Source of the DNA: Paracoccus albus
GTDB lineage: Bacteria; Pseudomonadota; Alphaproteobacteria; Rhodobacterales; Rhodobacteraceae
Reading direction: 5' to 3'
Length of the DNA: 64,000 bases
Assembly: GCF_027913035.1 (NCBI RefSeq)
Contig: NZ_CP115775.1
Coordinates: 372,001 to 436,000, forward strand
This document shows, piece by piece, positions 51,390 through 61,694 of this stretch; the first letter of the stretch is position 1, and each line of letters begins with the position of its first letter. Made by a program: the position numbers and the translations under genes. The notes below the pieces were generated by a model. It ran no database searches. It saw only the letters and a program-made list of their open reading frames with translations, and had not been told where the DNA came from.

Positions 51390-52874
51390 ATGAGCGATGG
51401 CGCAAAGCGGCTTTCCCGACTGGGTCTGAACGCAATTGGAGGACGGGACCCGGATGTCACCGGAATCTCGGTCGACAGCCGCACTGTAAAGGCGGGCCAT
51501 CTGTTCGCGGCACTGCCGGGCTCTGCGATACACGGCGCGGAATTCATTCAATACGCGCTGCGCATGGATGCAGGTGCCGTTCTTACCGATGCCGCAGGCG
51601 CGGCGATTGCAGCCGATGTGCTGCGCGGCTGGGACGGCGCGCTTGTCGTGGCCGAAGACCCGAGGCAGGCGCTTGCCGGTGCAGCTGCGCTCTGGTTCGG
51701 ACGGCAGCCGGAAAAGATCGTCGCTGTTACCGGCACCTCTGGGAAGACCTCGGTCGCGAACTTCACCCGGCAGATATGGCAGGCGCTTGGGGCTAAGGCG
51801 ATCAGCCTTGGCACCATGGGCGTGCAGGGCGATTATGAGGCCAAGCTGGCCCATACCACGCCGGAACCCGTCACGCTGCACCGTATTCTTGCGGCAGCGG
51901 CGGATGCCGGTGTCACGAATGTGGCGATGGAGGCCTCGTCCCACGGCTTGGATCAGCGGCGCCTGGATGGCGTGCGGGTCATGGCGAGTGCCTTTACCAA
52001 TTTCAGCCAGGATCATCTGGATTACCACGCCGGGTTTGATGAGTATTTCGCCGCCAAGGCATTGCTGTTCAACCACATCCTTGATGCCGGTGACGCGGCA
52101 GTCATCAATGTCGATGGAGAGCGCGGGCGCCAAATGGCTGACATCGCGCGCGACCGTGAACTGAACCTGACGACAATCGGCACGGCAGAAGGCTGCGATT
52201 TCCGCATTCTGGGTCAGCGTTTTGACGCGACGGGTCAGCAGCTGCGCTTCAGTATTGCCGAGCAGACCCATCTCGTCCGGCTGAATCTGATCGGCGGTTT
52301 TCAGGCCGAGAATGTTCTGGCGGCGGCGGGACTGGCGATTGCTTCGGGCGATCACCCGGATGCCGTTATCGAGACGCTCCAGCATCTGGAAACGGTGCGT
52401 GGCCGGATGCAGCTTGTCGCGCAGCGTGAAAATGGCGCAGCGGTTTTCGTTGACTACGCGCATAAGCCGGGGGCGGTGATTGCCGCGCTCAAATCGCTGC
52501 GCCCGCATGTGATGGGCCGGATCGTCGTTGTCCTTGGTGCGGGGGGTGATCGTGACAAGGGCAAGCGTCCGCTCATGGGTCAGGCAGCGCGTGAACATGG
52601 TGACGTGGTCTTTGTCACCGACGACAATCCGAGAACCGAGGATCCTGCCGCAATCCGCGCAGAGGTCATGGCCGGGGTCGGCCCCGACGCCGTTGAGGTC
52701 GGCGACAGGGCCGAGGCAATCCTGCGCGGTGTCGACGCCTTGCAGCCCGGCGATGCCTTGCTGATTGCCGGGAAGGGCCATGAGACCGGGCAGATCGTGG
52801 GCAGCGATGTGTTTCCGTTTGACGATGCAGAACAGGCGTCGGTCGCGGTGGCGGCTCTGGACGGAAAAATCTGA
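51390..52874 (+). CDS. murE: UDP-MurNAc-L-Ala-D-Glu:meso-DAP ligase
   Basis: MurE adds the third residue of the peptidoglycan stem peptide. The 494 residues show the ATP loop VTGTSGKTSVANF (about 112), the EASSHGLDQRRLDGV signature and DDNPRTED (about 411-418), whose DNPR specifies meso-diaminopimelate. ATG 51390 is 10 bases after ftsI. It overlaps murF by one base. Confidence 0.97.
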   Translation: MSDGAKRLSRLGLNAIGGRDPDVTGISVDSRTVKAGHLFAALPGSAIHGAEFIQYALRMDAGAVLTDAAGAAIAADVLRGWDGALVVAEDPRQALAGAAALWFGRQPEKIVAVTGTSGKTSVANFTRQIWQALGAKAISLGTMGVQGDYEAKLAHTTPEPVTLHRILAAAADAGVTNVAMEASSHGLDQRRLDGVRVMASAFTNFSQDHLDYHAGFDEYFAAKALLFNHILDAGDAAVINVDGERGRQMADIARDRELNLTTIGTAEGCDFRILGQRFDATGQQLRFSIAEQTHLVRLNLIGGFQAENVLAAAGLAIASGDHPDAVIETLQHLETVRGRMQLVAQRENGAAVFVDYAHKPGAVIAALKSLRPHVMGRIVVVLGAGGDRDKGKRPLMGQAAREHGDVVFVTDDNPRTEDPAAIRAEVMAGVGPDAVEVGDRAEAILRGVDALQPGDALLIAGKGHETGQIVGSDVFPFDDAEQASVAVAALDGKI

Positions 52875-54253
52875 TGGTTCTTTGGACTTCACAGGATGCG
52901 GCAGCTGCAACCGGCGGGCAGGTCACGGCGGATTGGCAGGCGAATGGTGTCAGCATTGACACCCGGACGATTCAGCCCGGCGATTTGTTTGTCGCGCTGA
53001 AGGATGTTCGCGACGGTCACGATTTTGTCGCGCAGGCACTGGAAAAAGGCGCGGCTGCGGCACTTGTCAGCCGGGTTCCGGATGGGGTGGCGGCGGATGC
53101 ACCGCTGCTGATCGTCGATGACGTGCTTAAAGGGCTGGACGCGCTCGGCCGCGCAGGGCGTGCGCGCATGGGCGGCAAGGTGATCGGTGTCACCGGCTCT
53201 GTCGGCAAGACCTCGACCAAGGAAATGCTGCGTGCGGCATTGGCTTCGCAGGGCAGGGTTCACGCGGCAGAGGCATCCTATAACAATCACTGGGGCGTGC
53301 CGCTGACATTGGCGCGTATGCCCGCGGACAGCGACTTTGCGATCATCGAAATCGGCATGAGCAATCCTGGCGAAATAGCGCCACTTGCCAAGATGGCGCG
53401 TCCGCACGCGGCGCTGATCACGACAATCGCTGCCGCCCATATTGGCGCATTCGGTCATGTTGACGGGATTGCACATGAAAAGGCGGCGATCTTTCAGGGG
53501 CTGGTGCCGGCGGGGGCCGCGATCATCCCCACCGATCTGTCAACGACGCCGATCCTGCGCGAAGCGGCGGATGAGGCAGGCGCACCGATCCTCTGCTTCG
53601 GTGAAGATGGAGAGGCGCGGCTGATTTCTTCGACGCCGGAAGGTGAAAGCCTGAAGGTTCGCGCGGCGCTTTCGGGTAAGCCGATAAACTTCGTCCTGCA
53701 CTCTGTCGGGCCGCATTTTGCGCAGAATGCGATCGGTGTTCTGGCGACGGTCAGTGCGATTGGGGGCGACGTTGTCGAAGCCGCGAAAGGGCTGGGCGAC
53801 TGGCTGCCACCCAAGGGGCGCGGCGCCGTCGAACAACTGGGGTCGATCAGGCTGATCGACGACGCATTCAACGCCAACCCCGATTCCATGCGTGCGGGCT
53901 TGGGCACGCTGGCACGGCTTCCGGGTGGGCGTCGCGTGGCGGTGCTTGGCGATATGCTGGAGCTCGGGCCGGATGAGGCGAAGCAGCACAGCGACCTTGC
54001 CAGCGATCCGGTCATGGCATCGGTCGATCTTGTTCACGCCGCCGGTCCCCTGATGCGCCATTTTTACGAAGCTTTGCCACAATCCAAGCGTGGGCTGTGG
54101 TCAGAATCCGCCGATGGACTGGTCGAACGGCTGGACGAAATGTTGCAAGACGGCGATACGGTGCTGATCAAGGGCTCCAAAAGCTCATATATCAGCCGCG
54201 TCGTCGAGGCGCTGCGCAAGGCCGGGGACACGGCCAAAGGAACGGGGACGTAG
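52874..54253 (+). CDS. murF: UDP-MurNAc-tripeptide:D-Ala-D-Ala ligase
   Basis: MurF completes the UDP-MurNAc-pentapeptide. The 459 residues show VTGSVGKTSTKEML (about 106-119), YNNHWGVPLTLARMP and EIGMSNPGEIAPLAKMARP, and DAFNANPDSMRAGL, all Mur-ligase landmarks. The TGATG overlap with murE suggests coupling. mraY begins 6 bases after its stop. Confidence 0.97.
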   Translation: MVLWTSQDAAAATGGQVTADWQANGVSIDTRTIQPGDLFVALKDVRDGHDFVAQALEKGAAAALVSRVPDGVAADAPLLIVDDVLKGLDALGRAGRARMGGKVIGVTGSVGKTSTKEMLRAALASQGRVHAAEASYNNHWGVPLTLARMPADSDFAIIEIGMSNPGEIAPLAKMARPHAALITTIAAAHIGAFGHVDGIAHEKAAIFQGLVPAGAAIIPTDLSTTPILREAADEAGAPILCFGEDGEARLISSTPEGESLKVRAALSGKPINFVLHSVGPHFAQNAIGVLATVSAIGGDVVEAAKGLGDWLPPKGRGAVEQLGSIRLIDDAFNANPDSMRAGLGTLARLPGGRRVAVLGDMLELGPDEAKQHSDLASDPVMASVDLVHAAGPLMRHFYEALPQSKRGLWSESADGLVERLDEMLQDGDTVLIKGSKSSYISRVVEALRKAGDTAKGTGT

Positions 54254-54259
54254 GACGAT

Positions 54260-55342
54260 ATGCTTTATTGGCTGTACGAGATCACGGGCGGAGAAGGCCC
54301 GTTCAACCTGTTTCGCTATATCACCTTCCGTGCGGGCGGCGCGTTCTTCACCGCTCTGATCTTCGCCTTCATCTTCGGTCGCCCGCTGATCGACGCCTTG
54401 CGCCGCGTCCAGAAGAAGGGCCAGCCGATCCGCGATGACGGACCAGAGGGCCATTTCGTCAAGGCGGGCACCCCGACCATGGGCGGCATTCTTATCCTGT
54501 CGGCCTTGCTTGTCGGAACGCTGCTCTGGGCGCGGCTGGGCAACGCTTATGTCTGGATCGTGCTGATGGTAACATATGGCTATGCGGCGATCGGTTTTGC
54601 CGATGATTATGCCAAGGTGTCCAAGCATAATACGAAGGGTGTGCCGGGACGGGTTCGCATGGCGCTTGGGCTTGGGCTTGCGATGATTGCTGCGGTCTGG
54701 ACGATGTTCCTTCACCCAGATGCGCTGTCCGGGCGGCTGGCTTTCCCGTTCTTCAAGGACCTTTTGCTGAATCTGTCCGTCATCTTCGTTCCCTTCGCAA
54801 TGATCGTGATCGTTGGGGCAGCGAATGCCGTGAACCTGACTGACGGGCTGGACGGGCTGGCAATCATGCCGGTGATGATCGCGGCGGCGACCTTTGCCGT
54901 GATTTCCTATGCTGTCGGCAGCGCCACATTCGCCGATTATCTTGGCGTCCACCGGGTTCCCGGCACGGGCGAGCTGGTGGTGTTTGTTGCCGCGCTGATT
55001 GGCGGGGGGCTGGGCTTCTTATGGTACAACGCCCCACCCGCCGCCGTATTCATGGGCGACACGGGCTCTCTGGCGCTTGGCGGCGCACTGGGCGCGATGG
55101 CCGTGGTCACGAAGCACGAAATCGTTCTTGCGATCGTCGGCGGGCTGTTCGTGGTCGAGGCGCTGAGCGTCATTATTCAGGTGCTTTACTTCAAGCGCAC
55201 CGGAAAACGTGTTTTCCTGATGGCCCCGATTCATCACCACTTCGAGAAGAAGGGATGGAAGGAAAGCCAGATCGTGATCCGGTTCTGGATCATCGCGCTT
55301 ATCTTGGCCCTGATCGGGCTGTCGACACTGAAACTGCGCTAG
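54260..55342 (+). CDS. mraY: phospho-N-acetylmuramoyl-pentapeptide-transferase
   Basis: MraY makes lipid I by moving phospho-MurNAc-pentapeptide to undecaprenyl phosphate in the inner membrane. The 360 residues form ten helices. The catalytic aspartates are in [12 protein letters not shown] and [14 protein letters not shown], and the nucleotide loop is [17 protein letters not shown]-family gene follows after 9 bases, where murD is normally found. Confidence 0.98.
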   Translation: MLYWLYEITGGEGPFNLFRYITFRAGGAFFTALIFAFIFGRPLIDALRRVQKKGQPIRDDGPEGHFVKAGTPTMGGILILSALLVGTLLWARLGNAYVWIVLMVTYGYAAIGFADDYAKVSKHNTKGVPGRVRMALGLGLAMIAAVWTMFLHPDALSGRLAFPFFKDLLLNLSVIFVPFAMIVIVGAANAVNLTDGLDGLAIMPVMIAAATFAVISYAVGSATFADYLGVHRVPGTGELVVFVAALIGGGLGFLWYNAPPAAVFMGDTGSLALGGALGAMAVVTKHEIVLAIVGGLFVVEALSVIIQVLYFKRTGKRVFLMAPIHHHFEKKGWKESQIVIRFWIIALILALIGLSTLKLR

Positions 55343-55351
55343 GAGCCGGCA

Positions 55352-55702
55352 ATGATCGTTACCGCCAACCTGCCCAGCCGCGATTTCGATGCGACCGAGG
55401 CGTTCTACGCGCCACTCGGCTTCGTGCGAAGCTGGCGCGACACCAACTGGATGATCCTGACACAGGGCGAAACCCAGATCGAGTTCTTCCCGCACCCTGA
55501 CCTGAAGCCCGAGGAAAGCTGGTTCAGCGCATGTTTTCGCGTCGACGATCTGGATGCGCTGCATGAAACCTACGGCAAATTGGGATTGCCCGGCGACGGC
55601 ATCCCGCGCCTGCATCCGGGCATCCAGCGGATCACGGACGATCTGCGTATGTTTGCCATCGTTGATCGTGATGGAAGCCTGATCCGTTGCTTGGGTCCCT
55701 AG
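55352..55702 (+). CDS. VOC-superfamily (glyoxalase/bleomycin-resistance-like) protein
   Basis: This 116-residue protein has one VOC unit pair: ANLPSRDFDATEAFYAPLGFVRSW at the start (quoted as ANLPSRDFDATEAFY and PLGFVRSW), QIEFFPHPDL, and MFAIVDRDGSLIRCL at the end. Such proteins bind metals or drugs such as bleomycin, or isomerise small metabolites; sequence alone does not decide. It sits between mraY and murD, 9 bases after mraY and 85 before murD, so it is likely co-transcribed with the dcw genes. That place is unusual. Confidence 0.82.
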   Translation: MIVTANLPSRDFDATEAFYAPLGFVRSWRDTNWMILTQGETQIEFFPHPDLKPEESWFSACFRVDDLDALHETYGKLGLPGDGIPRLHPGIQRITDDLRMFAIVDRDGSLIRCLGP

Positions 55703-55787
55703 GCCGCATTGCGGCGCGAATAACAGCACCTTACGATGTCTCCGCAATTCAGGGTGCCGGTCTGCGCACCATTCATGAGGTGAACGA

Positions 55788-57182
55788 ATGATCCCGGTCC
55801 AAGGTGTTTCTGGTCAGACCATCGCCGTTCTGGGCCTGGGTCGGTCCGGCAAAGCGACCGCCACTGCACTGCAGGCTGGCGGAGCGCAGGTTGTCGTCTG
55901 GGATGATGGGCAAGAAGCCCGCGCGCAGGCAGAGGCCGATGGGCTGGAAGTGCGCGACCTGACCCGCGATGACGCCTGGACCGGCATTGCCACACTTGTG
56001 ACTTCTCCCGGTATTGCGCATCTGTATCCCGCGCCCAACCCTGTGATCGCAAAAGCGATGGAACTTGGTATCCCGGTCGACAACGATATCGGCCTGTTCT
56101 TCCGCAGCTTCGCGACCCGCGACTGGGACAGCTTCGATACGATGCCGCGCGTCATCACCGTGACTGGTTCTAACGGCAAATCCACGACAACGGCGCTGAT
56201 CCACCACATCCTGAAATCGGTTGGCAGACCCACACAGATGGGCGGCAATATCGGGACCGGCGTGCTGTCGCTTGAACCGGCGCATGACGGCGAGGTCGTG
56301 GTGATCGAACTATCCAGCTATCAGACCGATCTGGCCCGAGCGCTGACGCCGGATGTTGCCGTCTTCACCAACCTCTCGCCGGACCATCTTGACCGGCATG
56401 GCGGTCCGGGTGGTTATTTCGCGGCAAAGCGGCGGCTGTTCGCGGAAGGTGGTCCTGATCGCTGTGTTATCGGCGTTGATGAAGTCGAGGGGCAGTATCT
56501 TGCCAACCAGATGGCTCAGGGTCCGGCCGATGACCGTGTGATCCGGGTGTCCTCCGGCAAGAAGCTGGACGGGTTTGGTTGGGCCGTTTACGCGAAAAAG
56601 GGCTTTCTCAGCGAATACAGGAAGGGTCGGCAGGTCGCGTCAATCGATCTGCGTGACATTGGCGGTCTGCCCGGCGCCCATAACCACCAGAACGCGTGCG
56701 CTGCTTATGCGGCCTGTCGTTCGGTCGGCGTCGCACCGAGAGAAATCGAGGCTGCCTTTTACAGCTTCGCCGGGCTTCCGCATCGCAGCCAGACTGTGCG
56801 CGAAAAGGACGGGGTGCGCTATGTCAACGATTCCAAAGCGACCAATATCGACGCGGCAGAGCAGGCGCTGCAAGCGTTCAAGCGCATTCGCTGGATCGCA
56901 GGTGGGCTTGGCAAAGATGGTGGCATAACCGCGCTGCAACCTTATTTGGGCGAGGTCGTAAAGGCCTATCTGATCGGCCATTCGGCGCGCGATTTTGCCC
57001 TGCAACTGGGCGACACCCCGCATGAAGTGGTCGAAACGATGGAAGCGGCTGTCGCCAGAGCTGCCGCCGAAGCTCAGCCGGGCGAGACTGTGTTGCTGGC
57101 CCCCGCTGCCGCAAGCTTCGATCAGTATCCGAATTTCGAGAAACGTGGAGAGCACTTTGTCCGGCTGGTCAACGAGATCTGA
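55788..57182 (+). CDS. murD: UDP-MurNAc-L-alanine:D-glutamate ligase
   Basis: MurD adds D-glutamate to UDP-MurNAc-L-Ala. The 464 residues show the N-terminal Rossmann start [13 protein letters not shown], the ATP loop [16 protein letters not shown] (about 124-139), LSSYQTDLA and [13 protein letters not shown]. It is the last dcw gene in this window. ftsW, murG and murC, which usually follow, do not; an SH3-domain gene on the other strand comes next. Confidence 0.97.
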   Translation: MIPVQGVSGQTIAVLGLGRSGKATATALQAGGAQVVVWDDGQEARAQAEADGLEVRDLTRDDAWTGIATLVTSPGIAHLYPAPNPVIAKAMELGIPVDNDIGLFFRSFATRDWDSFDTMPRVITVTGSNGKSTTTALIHHILKSVGRPTQMGGNIGTGVLSLEPAHDGEVVVIELSSYQTDLARALTPDVAVFTNLSPDHLDRHGGPGGYFAAKRRLFAEGGPDRCVIGVDEVEGQYLANQMAQGPADDRVIRVSSGKKLDGFGWAVYAKKGFLSEYRKGRQVASIDLRDIGGLPGAHNHQNACAAYAACRSVGVAPREIEAAFYSFAGLPHRSQTVREKDGVRYVNDSKATNIDAAEQALQAFKRIRWIAGGLGKDGGITALQPYLGEVVKAYLIGHSARDFALQLGDTPHEVVETMEAAVARAAAEAQPGETVLLAPAAASFDQYPNFEKRGEHFVRLVNEI

Positions 57183-57274
57183 CGCGCAAGCGTCTGGTCG
57201 CGCAAGAAAAGCCCGGCCGCGCAAGAACTGTGGCTGGCCTGCTGCTTCGCCAGGGGGCTAAAAGGGGACGGTTG

Positions 57275-57763
57275 CTATGGGCGACTTGCCGAAAGGAATT
57301 GTGCGGACATATACCCGGCCCGCCCGTCGCCGTCGCGAATCTGAACCCAATCGCCCGAGCGCTCTCCGACGGCGGTGACCATCTGACCGCGCGACAAACG
57401 GCCAACGACTTCATTCGAAGTGCTCGGGCCCGCGCGGAAGTTCACCGAATTGCCGGTGACGTAAAGCGTATCGGTCGGTGCCTCTGCCAGGTTTTCTTGC
57501 GGCGTTTCGCCCTGATATTCGGGCGAGGGGCGCAGTTCTGGTCCCGGAAACTCTGGCTGTTGCTCCGGGGTCTGTTCGACCTGCGGTTCGTCGACGACTG
57601 CAACACCGGCGTCCGTTGCCTCTGACGGAACAACCTGTTCTGTCGGTTCGGGTGACGCCGCAACCTCTTCGGCCGCAGGTTCCAGCCGTCTGCCGTCACC
57701 CTCGCCGAACACGACAAGTATTGTCACAAACGCCAGCAGCGTCAGAAAGATCAGCTTGAACAT
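57275..57763 (-). CDS. membrane-anchored SH3-domain protein
   Basis: This 162-residue protein has an N-terminal hydrophobic anchor (MFKLIFLTLLAFVTILVVF), an acidic Glu/Pro/Gln-rich linker (about 25-95) and a C-terminal bacterial SH3 domain (about 100-158: YVTGNSVNFRAGPSTSNEVV, then GDWVQIRDGDGRAGYM). Bacterial SH3 domains often bind peptidoglycan or peptides, so a periplasmic wall role is plausible. The frame opens at 57898, but ATG 57763 with AGGGA upstream fits. It is divergent from parC. Confidence 0.82.
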   Translation of the reverse strand: MFKLIFLTLLAFVTILVVFGEGDGRRLEPAAEEVAASPEPTEQVVPSEATDAGVAVVDEPQVEQTPEQQPEFPGPELRPSPEYQGETPQENLAEAPTDTLYVTGNSVNFRAGPSTSNEVVGRLSRGQMVTAVGERSGDWVQIRDGDGRAGYMSAQFLSASRP

Positions 57764-57909
57764 TACCATCCCTGTCCGGCCAGATGGCCGGTTCCGTATT
57801 CGCGATACGGATTCGAAACGCTTCTGACAAGCTGGACGTTCCGGTAGCTTTTGCCGCTTTGCACAATTTCCGGCTGGACCGGGGGGCAGACGCGGCATAA
57901 ATCCGTAGC

Positions 57910-60159
57910 ATGTCCGACGATCTTATTCCCGAAGAACCCGAGAACCTAAGTTCCGAACCGCTCTCTCGCGCGATCGGAGAGCGCTATCTGACATATGCGC
58001 TGTCCACGATCATGAACCGTGCCTTGCCTGACGCGCGTGACGGGCTGAAACCAGTTCACAGGCGCATCCTTTACGCGATGCGGGAATTGCGGTTGGCGCC
58101 GAACGGCCCATTCAGGAAATCGGCCAAGATTTCCGGCGATGTGATGGGTAACTATCACCCGCATGGCGACGGCGCGATCTATGATGCGATGGCGCGTCTG
58201 GCGCAGGATTTCGCCATGCGATACCCGCTGGTCGACGGGCAGGGGAACTTCGGCAATATCGACGGCGACAGCCCGGCAGCTTCGCGCTATACCGAGGCGC
58301 GGCTCGCCAGCCCCGGCGATGCGCTGATGCAAGGTCTCAACGAAGATTCGGTTGAGTTCCGGCCCAATTACGACGGCACGCTGACCGAACCCGTCGTGCT
58401 GCCGGCGGCATTTCCAAACCTTCTGTGTAACGGCGCGTCAGGCATCGCGGTCGGCATGGCCACGAATATTCCGCCGCATAACCTGCACGAGGTCATCGAT
58501 GCCTGTCTGCATCTGATCAAGACGCCGGATGCGCGTGACGATACTTTGCTGAATTTCGTGCAGGGGCCGGATTTTCCGACAGGCGGCGTGCTTGTGGAAG
58601 ATGCTGAGACATTAAGGGAAGTCTACCGCACGGGCAGGGGAAGCCTTCGCCTTCGCGCACGGTGGTCGCAAGAGGATCTGGGCCGAGGGATGTGGCAGAT
58701 CGTCGTATCCGAGATTCCCTATCAGGTTCAGAAGTCCCGCCTGATCGAACGGCTTGCCGAACTGATCCAGACGAAGAAAATGCCGATCCTTGCCGACGTG
58801 CGCGACGAATCCGCCGAGGATGTGCGCATCGTGCTGGAACCCAAGACCCGCAGCGTCGATCCCGCACAGCTTATGGCTGCGCTGTTCAAGGCATCGGATC
58901 TGGAGATCCGCTTTGGCATGAACATGAACGTGTTGATCGACGGGCGGGTGCCGAAGGTCTGTTCGCTCAAGGAGGTGCTGCGGGCGTTCCTTGATCATCG
59001 CCGCGATGTGCTGCTGCGCCGCTCCAACTTCCGCCTTGGCAAAATCGCCGCCCGGCTGGAGGTGCTGGAGGGCTATATCATCGCCTTCCTGAATCTTGAC
59101 CGGGTGATTGAGATCATTCGGAATGATGACGATCCGAAGGCTGGCCTTCTGGCCGAAAACTGGGGGAAGGATCTAGGGACAGAGATCTTCCTGACAGAGG
59201 TCCAGGCCGAAGCCATCCTGAACATGCGCCTGCGCGCGTTGCGCCGCCTGGAGGAGATGGAGCTTCGGGCAGAGCGTGACAGCCTTCTGGAAGAGCAAGA
59301 GGGTCTGAATGCACTGGTGGCCGACGAAGATCTGCAATGGACCCGGATAACCGAAGAACTGCGCGAGGTGCGCAGCCAGTTCGGGAAGTCCGCCGATGGT
59401 GGAATGCGGCGCACCGAAATCACCACCTCGGTGGATGTGCAACCGCTCGATCTGGATGCCATGATCGAGAAAGAGCCGGTGACGGTCATCCTGTCACGGA
59501 TGGGCTGGATCAGGGCGATGAAAGGCCATCAGCCGCTGGATGCCGAGGTCAAGTTCCGCGATGGTGACGGCCCGTTCATGGCGCTTCACGCCGAAACGAC
59601 CGACAAACTCATGCTGTACGGATCAAACGGTCGCTTCTATACGCTGGCAACGAACGACCTGCCCGGTGGGCGTGGCTTGGGCGAACCTGTGCGCCTGATG
59701 GTTGATCTGCCGAATGACGCGGGCATTGTAGATCTGTTCCCGTGGCGGGACGGTGTGAAATATCTGCTGGCATCCAAGGCGGGCGACGGCTTCATCGTCA
59801 ATGCACCTGATATCCTTGCTCAGACCAAAAGCGGCAAGCAGGTGCTCAACGGCGATGCGCTGCTGTGCAGAAGCGTCTCTGGCGATCATGTCGCGACGGT
59901 CGGCGAAAACCGCAAGATGCTGGTCTTCCCGCTGAATGAGCTGCCCGAGATGGCGCGTGGCAAAGGCGTTCGCCTGCAAAAATTCAAGGATGGCGGGCTG
60001 TCTGACGCGGTTTGCCTGACATTGGCCGAGGGGCTGCGTTGGCAGGAAAGCGGCGGCCGCACCCGGACAGAGCCGGATCTGACGGAATGGCTGGGCAAAC
60101 GCGCGAGCGCAGGCCGAATGGCACCGCGCGGCTTCCCGCGGGACAACAAATTCAACTGA
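57910..60159 (+). CDS. parC: DNA topoisomerase IV subunit A
   Basis: ParC is the DNA-cleaving subunit that decatenates daughter chromosomes with ParE. The 749 residues match the ParC length and lack the extra C-terminal features of GyrA. The active tyrosine is Y127 in ASRYTEARL, and the helix [12 protein letters not shown] (83-94) is the quinolone region. There the residue equivalent to E. coli Ser80 is Gly88 and Glu84 is Asp92. No ribosome site is obvious before ATG 57910 (CGTAGC). Confidence 0.95.
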   Translation: MSDDLIPEEPENLSSEPLSRAIGERYLTYALSTIMNRALPDARDGLKPVHRRILYAMRELRLAPNGPFRKSAKISGDVMGNYHPHGDGAIYDAMARLAQDFAMRYPLVDGQGNFGNIDGDSPAASRYTEARLASPGDALMQGLNEDSVEFRPNYDGTLTEPVVLPAAFPNLLCNGASGIAVGMATNIPPHNLHEVIDACLHLIKTPDARDDTLLNFVQGPDFPTGGVLVEDAETLREVYRTGRGSLRLRARWSQEDLGRGMWQIVVSEIPYQVQKSRLIERLAELIQTKKMPILADVRDESAEDVRIVLEPKTRSVDPAQLMAALFKASDLEIRFGMNMNVLIDGRVPKVCSLKEVLRAFLDHRRDVLLRRSNFRLGKIAARLEVLEGYIIAFLNLDRVIEIIRNDDDPKAGLLAENWGKDLGTEIFLTEVQAEAILNMRLRALRRLEEMELRAERDSLLEEQEGLNALVADEDLQWTRITEELREVRSQFGKSADGGMRRTEITTSVDVQPLDLDAMIEKEPVTVILSRMGWIRAMKGHQPLDAEVKFRDGDGPFMALHAETTDKLMLYGSNGRFYTLATNDLPGGRGLGEPVRLMVDLPNDAGIVDLFPWRDGVKYLLASKAGDGFIVNAPDILAQTKSGKQVLNGDALLCRSVSGDHVATVGENRKMLVFPLNELPEMARGKGVRLQKFKDGGLSDAVCLTLAEGLRWQESGGRTRTEPDLTEWLGKRASAGRMAPRGFPRDNKFN

Positions 60160-60206
60160 TTCCGGATTGTCCGAGACGATCTTTTTTGACGGCGGATAGT
60201 CGAAAG

Positions 60207-60236
60207 TAAAACGGGGCGGATCTGACACCGCCCCGT
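60207..60236 (-). terminator. Rho-independent terminator of the 48-residue secreted protein gene
   Basis: A perfect 9-bp stem (ACGGGGCGG 211-219 with CCGCCCCGT 228-236) with an 8-base loop is followed on the minus strand by TTTTAC. It lies about 50 bases after the small gene's stop and could also slow transcription from parC. Confidence 0.8.
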
Positions 60237-60283
60237 CGTCGTAGGTACCGTCTGCGCCACTGAGGGCGCTCCACCGGTCTGTC

Positions 60284-60430
60284 TTAGCTGTTGATCTGCG
60301 GCGGCAGAATGACCGGATCGGGGGCTGTTTCCGCCGTCTGGTCGTGTGCCTTGCCTGCGCATCCGGCAAATGCTGGCAGCGCTGCCAGGCTGAATGCCGC
60401 AGCAAAGAGTGCTGCAAAGAATTTCGTCAT
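60284..60430 (-). CDS. 48-residue secreted protein
   Basis: A short frame starts at ATG 60430 behind a strong AAGGAG site and encodes a signal peptide (MTKFFAALFAAAFSLAALPA, then FAGC) and a 25-residue tail ending PVILPPQINS. The cysteine at residue 24 follows FAG, which is close to but not a good lipobox, so it may be a lipoprotein or a cleaved peptide. Ribosome site, signal and terminator support a real gene. The family is unknown. Confidence 0.72.
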   Translation of the reverse strand: MTKFFAALFAAAFSLAALPAFAGCAGKAHDQTAETAPDPVILPPQINS

Positions 60431-60545
60431 GCGTGCTCCTTTCGTGTTGATGCACGTCCGGAATGATAAGGCGACGCTTCAGGTTGCCGCCTTATCCGAG
60501 CGTTGCATGATTAGCCGATTCGATCAATCGGCAGGCTCAAGGCCG

Positions 60546-61133
60546 CTATTTCCCGCGAACGTCCTTGTTTCCGTGAACCATTGGGCCAACGAGGTCCTCT
60601 TTTTTCCAGAAGCGGTAGAAAACGATCACGACCACATGAAGTAGAACAAGGATAAGGATCAGGTTCGCGCCGAACTCGTGATAATCCTTGGCGGCGTCAC
60701 TGGTAGAGGAACTGACATAGCCCGCAAGCGGTCCCACATCCACGAAATTTTCCGATTCAGACATCATCCCGGTCAGGACTTGCGCAACAAGGGCAGCAAG
60801 CATCGCGATCACCGAAAGCGCGCCAAGCGGGTTGTGTCCCGGCCAATAGCTCGGCTCTCGCAAGAACATATGCCGCACGTAATCCCCGACTGCTTTTGGT
60901 CCGCGCAGGAAGTGTGAAAAGCGGGCAGGGGCCGGGCCGATAAAACCCCAAATCAGTCTGAAGGCCAGAAGAAAGGTAACGGCGTAGCCAAACCAGAAAT
61001 GCCATTTCATGCTGGTGGGACCATAATTGCCCAGCAGCCAAGCCCCAGTTACAAAAAAGGCTAAAAGCCAGTGAAACCCGCGCAGAAGCGGGTCCCACAG
61101 CTTTACCTGGCGGACCTCTGGACGATCCGCCAT
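60546..61133 (-). CDS. b-type cytochrome (cytochrome b561-like membrane domain)
   Basis: This 195-residue, four-helix membrane protein resembles the di-heme cytochrome b subunits of the Ni/Fe-hydrogenase and b561 type. Candidate heme histidines are H21 (RGFHWLL), H45 (KWHFWFG), H152 (YHEFGAN) and H166 (LLHVVVI). It would carry electrons between the quinone pool and a periplasmic partner. It starts 3 bases after the cytochrome c gene on the same strand, so the two very likely act together. Confidence 0.9.
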   Translation of the reverse strand: MADRPEVRQVKLWDPLLRGFHWLLAFFVTGAWLLGNYGPTSMKWHFWFGYAVTFLLAFRLIWGFIGPAPARFSHFLRGPKAVGDYVRHMFLREPSYWPGHNPLGALSVIAMLAALVAQVLTGMMSESENFVDVGPLAGYVSSSTSDAAKDYHEFGANLILILVLLHVVVIVFYRFWKKEDLVGPMVHGNKDVRGK

Positions 61134-61136
61134 GAC

Positions 61137-61583
61137 TTAGTCCTCGCGATAGTCATCGTGGCATGCCTTACACGCACCGCCGAGTTTCTGAAGCAGGGGA
61201 GCAAGCGCTTCCTGACCGCCGCCTGCCGCTTCGCCTGCACCGGCGGCCGCTTCCCGCAAGCCAGCAAATTTCGTCGCGAAATCTTCGCTGTTCTCCCAGA
61301 TTGCGGGCAACGCGTCCGTCTCTGCGCCATCGTCAGGCGACGTGCCTTCGATGAACAGTCCGGGCAGGGCGTAATTGCCGAGAGCTTCGACGTTACTGCC
61401 AGCGGTTGTGGCGGCTTCGGCATTATATTCAATATCCCCTCTGGCCATGCCGGAAAGTGTGCCCATCGAGATTGCGAGCATCTTCATATAGCCTTGACGC
61501 GCTTCGATGGCGTCCTCTGCAGCATCTGCAAGGGCTATGGCGGGTAGGGTCGCGATCACGCTGGCGAGTATAAGCTTGCGCAT
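61137..61583 (-). CDS. class II cytochrome c (c'/c556 type)
   Basis: This 148-residue protein has a signal peptide (MRKLILASVIATLPAIALA) and a four-helix-bundle mature part with the heme motif CKACH (138-142) close to the C-terminus, the mark of class II cytochromes. M-containing helix 1 (ARQGYMKML) could supply the sixth ligand of a c556 type. Its heme would be attached by the Ccm system encoded in this window. It forms an operon with the cytochrome b gene. Confidence 0.92.
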   Translation of the reverse strand: MRKLILASVIATLPAIALADAAEDAIEARQGYMKMLAISMGTLSGMARGDIEYNAEAATTAGSNVEALGNYALPGLFIEGTSPDDGAETDALPAIWENSEDFATKFAGLREAAAGAGEAAGGGQEALAPLLQKLGGACKACHDDYRED

Positions 61584-61694
61584 TCTGTCCTCCTTGAAGG
61601 GCGATGAATTCAGGTCGTAGGTCTATCCATTTCTGCTTTGCGCACATTGAATCAGGCGCATGATCGAAGCTTATTCCAGAAAAGTAACATCTCA

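Noticed and set aside
60160..60190. parC terminator at the T-run 60182-60187
   Set aside because: The stem before it (CGGA/TCCG) is only about four base pairs, too weak to call.
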